From contig JACIWL010000001.1 in NCBI GenBank assembly GCA_014360995.1, positions 1-64,000 of the forward strand: DNA of 64,000 nt, in the 5' to 3' direction. The first letter of the stretch is position 1; the number at the start of each line of letters is the position of its first letter. The position numbers and the translations under genes were made by a program. A model generated the notes under the pieces. That model made no database searches. It saw nothing but the letters and a program-made list of their open reading frames with translations, and was not told the DNA's origin. This document shows positions 16,254-24,800 of this stretch, piece after piece. Source of the stretch: Candidatus Bipolaricaulota bacterium (GTDB taxonomy: Bacteria > Bipolaricaulota > Bipolaricaulia > Bipolaricaulales > Bipolaricaulaceae).

Positions 16254-17981
16254 TTGCCGCGTAAACGCATCTATGAACTAGCGCGCGAACTGGGTATGTC
16301 CACCAGGGACCTCATTTTGGCCCTGGAGAAGCTGGGCATGCCCGGGATGAGCGCGTTCCACATGGTCTCCGAGGAGGAGGCCGAGGTCATCCGCAGCCTT
16401 GTGTTGGAGCGGGCGGAGGCCCAAGCCCCGCCTGCGGAGGCTCCGGCTTTGCCGGAAAAAGCCCCGCCCAAGGGGAAGCCCCGCCCGCCGGTGGTGGCGG
16501 TGCTCGGCCACATCGACCACGGAAAGACGACCCTATTGGACCGGATCCGCCGGACCCACGTGGCCTCCGAAGAGCCCGGGGGGATCACCCAATCCATCGG
16601 CGCCTATCAAGCCCAAGTGGATGGAAAACTCATCACCTTCATCGACACCCCTGGGCACCGGGCGTTCACGGCCATGCGGGCCCGGGGCGCCAAGGCCACG
16701 GACATCGCCGTCCTCGTGGTGGCCGCTGACGACGGGGTCATGGCCCAAACCTTGGAAGCCCTGGACCACATCAAAGCCGCTGGTGTGCCCATGATCGTAG
16801 CCATAAACAAGATCGATAAACCCGAGGCAAAACCCGAGATGGTCAAGCAACAGCTCGCGAATCTTGGGTATGTCCCGGAGGACTGGGGCGGGGAGACCAT
16901 CATGGTCCCCATTTCTGCCCTCACTGGCCAGGGCGTGGACGACCTTTTGGAGATGATCCTCCTTGTGGCCGAGCTCGAGGGCATTTCCGGAGATCCCGAG
17001 GGCGAGCTTGAGGCCATCATCATCGAGAGCCATCTTGATCCGGCTAAGGGTCCGGTGGCCACGGCCATCGTGAAAAACGGGACGCTTAGGGAGCGGGACG
17101 TGGTTGTGGCCGGCACGGCCTGGGGCCGGATCCGCGCCCTCCTTGACCACCAAGGAAAGCGCATCCCCGCCGCCGGGCCGGGCACGCCCGTGCAAATCCT
17201 TGGGCTTTCCGAGGTCCCGCCCGCGGGAGAGAAACTTGAGCGGCTGGGAAGCCCAAAGGAAGCCGAGGAGCTTGTGGAAAAAAGGCGGGAGGAGGAGCGG
17301 GCGAAGAGACTTTCCGTCCGGCCGCGGCCAACCTTGGAGGAACTCCTTTCCGCAGCCCAAACAAAGAAGCTAGTTTTAGTGCTCAAGGCCCAGACCGTGG
17401 GGGCCTTGGAGGCCGTGAAGCTCGAGCTAAACACGATACAGGCCGAGGGAGTGGAGCTAGAGGTGCTTCACGCTGGCGTCGGACAGATCACCGAATCGGA
17501 TGTGCTCCTTGCCGCGGCGGAAACGCAGGGACAGCCCCTGATCCTTGGGTTTGGGGTGAAAATCGACCCCAAGGCGCAGAGGCTTGCGGAGCAGCGGGGA
17601 ATTCCCGTGCGCACCTACGACATCATCTACGATCTTACCCTCGACGTGGAGCGGGCCATGAAGCGCCTCCTCGGCCCGGAGATCCGGGAGGTCAAGGTGG
17701 GCGAGGCCGAGGTCCTCAAGACCTTCGACATCGCCGGGGTGGGGAGGGTGGCGGGATGCGCGGTGCGCTCCGGCCGGGTGGTGCGGGGGGCCAAAGTGCG
17801 GGTCCTCCGCCGCGGCCAAGAGGTTTTTGTGGGAGAAATCGCCTCCCTCAAGCGCTTCGCCGAAGACGTGAAAGAGGTGCGCGAGGGCTACGAGTGCGGG
17901 TTACGCATCCGGGATTTCGATGACGTCCGGGAAGGAGACGTCATCGAGGTTTACGTGGTGGAAGAGGTTCCCGTCCAATAA
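16254..17981 (+). CDS. infB: Translation initiation factor IF-2 (short N-terminus)
   Basis: [47 protein letters not shown] start. Confidence 0.96.
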   Translation: MPRKRIYELARELGMSTRDLILALEKLGMPGMSAFHMVSEEEAEVIRSLVLERAEAQAPPAEAPALPEKAPPKGKPRPPVVAVLGHIDHGKTTLLDRIRRTHVASEEPGGITQSIGAYQAQVDGKLITFIDTPGHRAFTAMRARGAKATDIAVLVVAADDGVMAQTLEALDHIKAAGVPMIVAINKIDKPEAKPEMVKQQLANLGYVPEDWGGETIMVPISALTGQGVDDLLEMILLVAELEGISGDPEGELEAIIIESHLDPAKGPVATAIVKNGTLRERDVVVAGTAWGRIRALLDHQGKRIPAAGPGTPVQILGLSEVPPAGEKLERLGSPKEAEELVEKRREEERAKRLSVRPRPTLEELLSAAQTKKLVLVLKAQTVGALEAVKLELNTIQAEGVELEVLHAGVGQITESDVLLAAAETQGQPLILGFGVKIDPKAQRLAEQRGIPVRTYDIIYDLTLDVERAMKRLLGPEIREVKVGEAEVLKTFDIAGVGRVAGCAVRSGRVVRGAKVRVLRRGQEVFVGEIASLKRFAEDVKEVREGYECGLRIRDFDDVREGDVIEVYVVEEVPVQ

Positions 17982-17984
17982 GCC

Positions 17985-18266
17985 ATGCCAGTGGGAATAT
18001 TGCGGGTGCATTTGCGTTTGTACGGGGTCCATACCCTCAAGGAAAAGAGGTCGGTTCTCGAGGGCCTCTTGGTGCGGCTCAGGCGGGAGTTCAACGTGTC
18101 GGCAGCGGAGCTTGCGGAGCTGGATAACCCGGAACGGGCGGTCCTTGGCTTTGCCCACCTTTCCAATAACGGCGCCTATTCCGACGGCGTCCTGCAGAAG
18201 ATCCTTGAGCGCCTGGAGGGGAGCCGCGAGTTTTACGTAGAGGCCCATGAAATGGAGGTTCTCTGA
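17985..18266 (+). CDS. DUF503 family protein (YlxP-like)
   Basis: LHLRLYGVHTLKEKRSVLEGLL; lies between infB and rbfA as in many bacteria. Confidence 0.85.
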   Translation: MPVGILRVHLRLYGVHTLKEKRSVLEGLLVRLRREFNVSAAELAELDNPERAVLGFAHLSNNGAYSDGVLQKILERLEGSREFYVEAHEMEVL

Positions 18267-18589
18267 TGCGACCGCGGGCTCGCGCAAGGCTGGCGGAGGC
18301 CATTGCCCGGGAGATTGCCGATATTTTGGAGTTTGAGGTGAAAGATCCTGTCTTACGTGAATCCCTTCCCACCGTGCTTGGGGTGGAACTTTCCCAAGAC
18401 GGGCAGGAAGCCAAGGTTCTTGTGTACCTCTCCGGGACCGAGGAGGAGAGGGCCCGGGTGATGGCGGCGTTTGCTAAGGACACGGGGTTTTTGCGCACCG
18501 CTTTGGCTAAGCGCCTTTCGGTGCGGCGCGTGCCACGTCTCACCTTTGCCCTCGACACCTCCCCCGATCGCTGGGCCAGCGAGCCTTGA
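18266..18589 (+). CDS. rbfA: Ribosome-binding factor A
   Basis: RLAEAIAREIADIL..KDPVL..VEVSQDG-like, fold-typical LTFALDTSPDR; synteny with infB. Confidence 0.85.
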   Translation: MRPRARARLAEAIAREIADILEFEVKDPVLRESLPTVLGVELSQDGQEAKVLVYLSGTEEERARVMAAFAKDTGFLRTALAKRLSVRRVPRLTFALDTSPDRWASEP

Positions 18590-19779
18590 AGGTGCCGGCT
18601 CTTCCTGTTTTGCCATTGAGTTCCTCCCTCCGCGGGCACGAGGCTTTGCCCCTTGAGCCCGTTTTGCGGAGGTTTTGGGAAAGCTCGGGCGTAGAGCTTT
18701 TGGTGAAGTCCGAAGAGGAAATCCGAAATGAACCCCTTTTGGTGCTTCTGCACCTTACCGGTGGAACGGAGCATTTGGCGTTGAAGCTTGTCGAAGCTAT
18801 AAAGGCTCCGATTTTGCTTTTGGCCCACAGGAGTCACAATTCCCTTCCTGCGGCATTGGAGACCCTGGCCCGCCTGCGGGAGGATGGCCGCCGGGCCTGG
18901 CTAGTTACGGAAAATTCCGGAGAGACGCTTCCTTTGTTTGCCTGGGCTGCGGCCCTGGCCCGGGAAATTCGGGGAAAACGCATCGGTCTCATCGGGGGTG
19001 CCTCCCCTTGGCTCGTGGCCAGCTCCCTGGATCCCTCTGTCCTGGGGGAGAAGTTGGGGGTGGAGGTGGTGGAAGTACCCCTCGAGGACTTGAAAAAGAG
19101 GCTTCCTTTGAAGCCTTTGGTTTTGCCCGAAGGGGAAGGGATCGGGATCGGCGATAATGAGCGCAAGATGGTCGGCCGGGCCTATACTGCCCTGAAATCC
19201 CTTGTTTCGGAATTTCAGCTTTCCGCCGTTTCTCTCGCCTGTTTTGGCCTTCTTTCGGAGGGGTGCACGGCGTGTTGGGCTTTGGCCCGCCTGAGCGACG
19301 AAGGAATCCCGGGCGGCTGTGAAGGCGATCTTCCCGCCCTTTTGGCGTTGTGGCTTGGCCGAATTCTCACGGGCCTTCCCGGTTTTCTGGCCAATCCCGC
19401 GGAAGCTGATCTAAAAAGAGAGCGCCTCCTTTTGGCCCACTGCACCGTGCCGTTTTTGCTTGTGGAAAGTTTTGGGCTTCGCACGCATTTTGAGTCCGGG
19501 ATAGGTTTAGCCGTGGCGGGGAAGCTCAGGCCCGGGCCTTACACCCTTGTCCGGTTCAGCGGGAAGAGGTTAGAGCGGGCGTTCATTGTGGAGGGCACAG
19601 TCCTTTCGGAGGCACCCGGTCGGGAAGATCTTTGTCGCACCCAGGTGTGGTTCAAAATGCCCAAGGGGGCGATCGAGAAGCTATTGCGCGAGCCTTTGGG
19701 GAATCACCACGTCCTTGTGCCTGGCCACCACCGCCCCGTCCTTTCCCTCTTTCACAAGCTTTTCTTGGCCGAGCCCTGA
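18586..19779 (+). CDS. L-fucose/L-arabinose isomerase-like protein (distant)
   Basis: KRIGLIGGASPWLVASSLDPSVLGEKLGVEVVEVPLEDL resembles the fucose isomerase N-terminal fold. Confidence 0.5.
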   Translation: MKVPALPVLPLSSSLRGHEALPLEPVLRRFWESSGVELLVKSEEEIRNEPLLVLLHLTGGTEHLALKLVEAIKAPILLLAHRSHNSLPAALETLARLREDGRRAWLVTENSGETLPLFAWAAALAREIRGKRIGLIGGASPWLVASSLDPSVLGEKLGVEVVEVPLEDLKKRLPLKPLVLPEGEGIGIGDNERKMVGRAYTALKSLVSEFQLSAVSLACFGLLSEGCTACWALARLSDEGIPGGCEGDLPALLALWLGRILTGLPGFLANPAEADLKRERLLLAHCTVPFLLVESFGLRTHFESGIGLAVAGKLRPGPYTLVRFSGKRLERAFIVEGTVLSEAPGREDLCRTQVWFKMPKGAIEKLLREPLGNHHVLVPGHHRPVLSLFHKLFLAEP

Positions 19780-19809
19780 GCTTTGCGTTATCTCGCAACT
19801 TAGAGCCTA

Positions 19810-20091
19810 TCAACACTGGGTTAGGGCGCGGAAGATAACGAAAATGCCGATCAGGATGAAAAGGACTCCTGCGCCAACTTGAACGTACCTTGTGGGAAGG
19901 TAGCAGCCGATGAGCCCCCCTAAAAAGGCGCCGATCAGGGTGACGGTAGTCAGAGCCAAGGTGGCACCCAAGAAGACCGACCATGGTGTTTGGTGTCTTG
20001 CGGCCAGGGCAAAAACGGCAAGCTGGGTCTTGTCCCCAAGCTCGGCCAAGAACAAAAGCCCGAATGTAGAGAAAACTAAGCGCCAATCCAT
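19810..20091 (-). CDS. GDT1/TMEM165 (UPF0016) family half-size transporter, putative Mn2+/Ca2+ exporter
   Basis: LLFLAELGDKTQLAVFALAAR signature; one ~93-aa repeat. Confidence 0.85.
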   Translation of the reverse strand: MDWRLVFSTFGLLFLAELGDKTQLAVFALAARHQTPWSVFLGATLALTTVTLIGAFLGGLIGCYLPTRYVQVGAGVLFILIGIFVIFRALTQC

Positions 20092-20162
20092 GCGGACCTC
20101 CTTTTCTCACACGCTACCCAAGCTTTTTGGTGCTCGCAACCGCGAGTATACTTGAATCTCCT

Positions 20163-21551
20163 ATGAATCCGGAAAAAGTACGGGAACGCATCCTTCACGG
20201 GCCCATCCTCAAAACCATGGTTCTTCTCGCCTGGCCAGTGATGGTCACCAATGCCCTTCACGCCTTGTACAACTTAGTGGACGCTTTTTGGCTCGGGCGG
20301 TTGGGGACGGCGGCGGTGGCCGCGCCGGGCATGGCCTGGCCCATCCTCTTTTTCTTCATGTCCTTCGCCGGCGGGTTTCAAGTTGCCGGCTCCACTTTTG
20401 TAGCTCAACACTTCGGGGCTGGGAACCGCCGCGGCGCCGAGGAATCCGCGGGTCAGCTCCTCGGCTTTTTGGGCTTGCTTTCCGTAATCCTGAGCGCCTT
20501 GGGCTATGGCCTTGCGCCCACCGTGCTCCGCCTCATCCGTGCCCCCGAGGAAGTTTTTCCTTACGCCCTCACGTACCTTCGCATCGAATGCATGGGCCTT
20601 CCCATCATGTTTGTGGCCCAGGCGTTCGGCGGGTTTATGGTTGGGTTAGGCCAAACACAGTTTCTCATGTACATCAGCGCTTCTTCCCTCTTTTTGAACG
20701 CGGTTTTGGACCCGCTTTTTATTTTTGGTTGGGGACCTTTTCCCGCCTGGGGTGTGGCCGGCGCTGCCTGGGCCACGGTCCTCTCCCGGGCCGCCGTGGC
20801 CGTCGTGGGTTTAACAATTCTCTTTACGGGCATGCGGGGCTTGCGTCTTTCTCCCCGCGCCCTTTGGCCCAAACCTTCTCGGGTTCTCCCCATCCTCCGG
20901 GTGGGATTGCCCAATGTTTTGGACCGGGCCAGCACTTCCTTTGGGTTTGTGGTGATGATGGGGCTTGTGGCGGGATTCGGGACGACCGTGGTGGCCGCTT
21001 ACACCGTGGGAAACCGCATCATCAACCTCATCAACGTGGTGAGCTGGGGCGCGGGTTCCGCTCTTGTGGCCATGATCGGGCAAAACCTCGGAGCGGAACA
21101 GTACGAGCGGGCCACGCAGGTGGCCCGGCGCGGCATCGCCGCCACTTTCCTAGCCTTGGTGGGGCTCTACGGATTGACCCTCCTTCTGCGGCGGCCCATG
21201 TTCGCCATGTTCGTGGCCGATCCCGCGGTGATCCGGGAGGGCGTTTGGTACATCGCGATTTTTGGCATTTCCGTCCCGTTCTTTGGGCTTTTTGATGCCT
21301 CGGCCGCAGTGTTCCGGGGCTCCGGGCACACGGTCCCGCCCATGATCATGGCCATCGTGCGCCTTTGGGGCCTGCGCGTGTTCCTTTCCTGGCTTTTCGG
21401 GTATCAGCTGGGTTTCGGCACCACGGGGATGTGGGCGGGGATGACCCTGAGCAACGTTCTGGCTGGGGTAGGAATGTATCTTTGGATGCGAAAAGGCACC
21501 TGGAAGCTCAGGGTCGTCAAGCCCGTTCCAGCATCTTCCGAAGAAGTGTAG
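20163..21551 (+). CDS. MATE family efflux transporter
   Basis: 12-TM MATE pattern, MVTNALHALYNLVDAFWLGRLG, VNLINVVSWG region. Confidence 0.92.
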   Translation: MNPEKVRERILHGPILKTMVLLAWPVMVTNALHALYNLVDAFWLGRLGTAAVAAPGMAWPILFFFMSFAGGFQVAGSTFVAQHFGAGNRRGAEESAGQLLGFLGLLSVILSALGYGLAPTVLRLIRAPEEVFPYALTYLRIECMGLPIMFVAQAFGGFMVGLGQTQFLMYISASSLFLNAVLDPLFIFGWGPFPAWGVAGAAWATVLSRAAVAVVGLTILFTGMRGLRLSPRALWPKPSRVLPILRVGLPNVLDRASTSFGFVVMMGLVAGFGTTVVAAYTVGNRIINLINVVSWGAGSALVAMIGQNLGAEQYERATQVARRGIAATFLALVGLYGLTLLLRRPMFAMFVADPAVIREGVWYIAIFGISVPFFGLFDASAAVFRGSGHTVPPMIMAIVRLWGLRVFLSWLFGYQLGFGTTGMWAGMTLSNVLAGVGMYLWMRKGTWKLRVVKPVPASSEEV

Positions 21552-21686
21552 ACCAAACCTCACTCCTCACTGAGTTCATCCGGAGCTTCTGTCCCTTTTA
21601 GCAACCGGGTCGATTTTGCCTTTCCACTGAGGTATAGCGTTCTCTTTCTCGATACCGATTGCCGACAAATGTCCCCTAAATTTGGG

Positions 21687-21715
21687 TTGACTTCCAATTT
21701 CGGTGGGTTTATAGT
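21687..21715 (+). promoter_or_regulatory. Promoter TTGACT-17 bp-TATAGT driving the riboswitch
   Basis: -35 21687-21692, exact 17-bp spacer, -10 21710-21715; predicted TSS about 21722 at the aptamer 5' edge. Confidence 0.75.
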
Positions 21716-21724
21716 GGAGAAAAC

Positions 21725-21806
21725 CCTGAAAAAGGGCAAACCCGTCGGGAGGCGGGGGCGCAAAGCCACGGGTCCAGAGAGGACAGCCGGGCTGCCAGGG
21801 GTAACT
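21725..21806 (+). ncRNA. Cyclic di-GMP class I riboswitch (GEMM-I) aptamer
   Basis: AAAAAGGGCAAACCCGUCGGGAGGCGGGGGCGCAAAGCCACGGGUCC..GGACAGCCGGGCUGCC matches the GEMM-I core: GGGCAAACC, GNRA-capped P1b, CGCAAAGCCACGGG, AGCCGGG-UGCC receptor. Confidence 0.92.
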
Positions 21807-21826
21807 TGGCAGCCCGGTTTTGTTTT
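21787..21826 (+). terminator. Rho-independent terminator forming the riboswitch expression platform
   Basis: Perfect 11-bp stem ccgggctgcca / tggcagcccgg (21787-21797 / 21807-21817) followed by ttttgtttt; left arm lies inside the aptamer. Confidence 0.85.
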
Positions 21827-21840
21827 AGGAGGCGGTGAGT

Positions 21841-24800
21841 ATGGAGTTCCGCAAGATTTTCATCGGACTTGGAATCTTGGCAGTGGTTCTAGGCTATGGA
21901 GCCTTGGCCCAACAGTGGCCGTTTTGCCAAAGCGGCTGTACGGCAAAAGACGTCAAGGTTGACCGGCTTTATCTAGTCAACATGCGCTTTGTAGGCGGGG
22001 TTTACTACGTGGATGTGTATGCCGATTTCTCGGTTACCGCTGCAGATCGCTACTGCATCATGGTGGCCGCTGGATTCTCCTCCTCGAGCGATTGTTCGAA
22101 TCTCGTCACAGCCTGGCGCATGTTTGGAGACCTTTCCCAGGGCACCTACACGAATCAGTACGTGGCCACAGTAAAGGTAGCCACGCGGGATCTGTGGGTG
22201 TGTCGCTTCTACGCAATCTGGAGAAACCGGCCGTATCCGGGTTGTCCCACTGGCGACTGCAATTTGTATGCTGTGGGCTCCAAATGCTGGAAATCCACAG
22301 CGACGCCTTACTTTATCCGCGGCCTAGACGCCGTTGAAGATTATTACCACACGGCCATCAATACCCCACTTTACGTTCCGTCGCCCGGAGTGTTGGGAAA
22401 TGACTACTATCCCGATGGGGTAGCGGAGCTCGTGGTCGTCTCCGGGCCTGATTATGGAACCGTCACCCTCAATCCCGACGGAAGCTTTACCTACACCCCG
22501 CCCTCCGGCTGGTCTGGAACGGCTTCGTTCGTCTACCAGCTTAAGGACACGAAAGGATTTACGGATACGGCTACCGTTTACATTACCGTCTCGTCCGATC
22601 AGCCGGTGGATGCAGTGGACGATAGCTACAGCACTTCGGAGGACACACCGCTTTATGTGGCTGCGCCTGGAATCCTCGGGAACGACTCCTACCCCGATGG
22701 GTTCGGAAGCCTTGCGGTGGTGACCTCGCCGGCCCACGGCTCCCTCACCCTGAACCAAGATGGATCCTTCACCTACATGCCGGACCCGAACTTCTGCGGC
22801 CAGGATTCCTTCATTTACCGGCTCTGCGATACCGACGGCGATTGCGATGAGGCCACAGTCACGATCCACGTCACCTGCGTGAACGATGCTCCCGTAGCCC
22901 AGGACGATCGCTACACCACGAACGAGGACACGCCTCTTCTCGTTCCTGCGCCCGGAATCCTCGGCAACGACTACGACGTGGACGGTGACCCGCTTACCGC
23001 TGTCCTGGTCTCGGGTCCCGCCCACGGCACCCTCGCTCTCAACCCCGATGGCTCCTTCACCTACACGCCTGCGGAGAACTTCTGCGGCGAGGATTCCTTC
23101 ACCTACAAAGCTTACGATGGAGCGCTCTACTCCAACGTGGCCACAGTGAGGATCACGGTGACGTGCGTGAACGATGCGCCGGTAGCTAACGATGACGAGG
23201 CCACGGTTCCCGAGGATTCCTCGGTGACGATCCCGGTTTTGGGGAACGACTACGATCCCGATGGCGACCCGCTTTCGGTCTCCATCGTTTCCGGGCCCAC
23301 GCACGGCAGGGCCACGGTGAACCCCGACGGCACGATCACCTACACCCCGAACCCCGACTTCTGCGGCACCGATTCCTTCACCTATAAGGCCTGCGACCCC
23401 GCGGGCGCCTGCGATACGGCCACGGTCACGATCCACGTCACCTGCGTGAACGATGCACCGGCAGCCCAGGACGATCGCTACACCACGAACGAGGACACCC
23501 CTCTCGTCGTTTCTGCGCCCGGAATCCTCGGCAACGACTACGACGTGGATGGTGATTCCCTCACCGCTGTCCTGGTCTCGGGTCCCGCCCACGGCACCCT
23601 CGCTCTCAACCCCGATGGCTCCTTCACCTACACGCCTGCGGAGAACTTCTGCGGTGAGGATTCCTTCACCTACAAGGCCTACGATGGAGCGCTCTACTCC
23701 AACGTGGCCACAGTGAGGATCACGGTAACTTGCGTGAACGATGCACCGGTAGCCAACGATGACGAGGCCACGGTTCCTGAGGACTCCTCGGTGACGATCC
23801 CGGTTTTGGGGAACGACTACGATCCCGATGGTGACCCGCTTTCGGTCTCCATCGTTTCCGGGCCCACGCACGGCTGGGCCACGGTGAACCCCGACGGCAC
23901 GATCACCTACACCCCGAACCCCGACTTCTGCGGCACCGACTCCTTCACCTATAAGGCCTGCGACCCCGCGGGCGCCTGCGACACCGCCACAGTCACGATC
24001 CACGTCACCTGCGTGAACGACGCTCCGGTAGCCCAGGACGATAGCTACACCACGAACGAGGACACGCCCCTTCTCGTTCCCGCGCCGGGAATCCTCGGCA
24101 ACGACTCCGATGTGGACGGTGACCCGCTTACCGCTGTCCTGGTCTCGGGTCCCGCCCACGGCACCCTCACCCTCAACCCCGATGGCTCCTTCACCTACAC
24201 GCCTGCGGAGAACTTCTGCGGCGAGGATTCCTTCACATACAAGGCCTACGATGGGGCGCTCTACTCCAACGTGGCCACAGTCACGATCACGGTAACTTGC
24301 GTGAACGATGCTCCCGTAGCCCAGGACGATAGCTACACCACGAACGAGGACACGCCTCTTCTCGTTCCCGCGCCCGGAATCCTCGGCAACGACTCCGATG
24401 TGGACGGTGACCCGCTTACCGCTGTCCTGGTCTCGGGTCCCGCCCACGGCACCCTCGCTCTCAACCCCGATGGCTCCTTCACCTACACCCCTGCGGGGAA
24501 CTTCTGCGGTGAGGATTCCTTCACCTACAAGGCCTACGATGGAGCGCTCTACTCCAACGTGGCCACAGTAAAGATCACGGTGACGTGCGTGAACGATGCA
24601 CCGGTAGCCAACGATGACGAGGCGAGCGTCCTTGAGGACTCCTCGGTGGCGATCCCGGTTTTGGGGAACGACTACGATCCCGATGGCGACCCGCTTTCGG
24701 TCTCCATCGTTTCCGGGCCCACGCACGGCAGGGCCACGGTGAACCCCGACGGCACGATCACCTACACCCCGAACCCCGACTTCTGCGGCACCGATTCCTT

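Noticed and set aside
16533-17434. 275-aa minus-strand ORFs opposite infB
   Set aside because: Shadow ORFs; infB motifs are unambiguous.
19780-20162. yybP-ykoY (Mn2+) riboswitch upstream of the GDT1-type transporter
   Set aside because: The 5' region is about 70 bp and has no yybP-ykoY core; only a promoter-like segment shared with the MATE gene.
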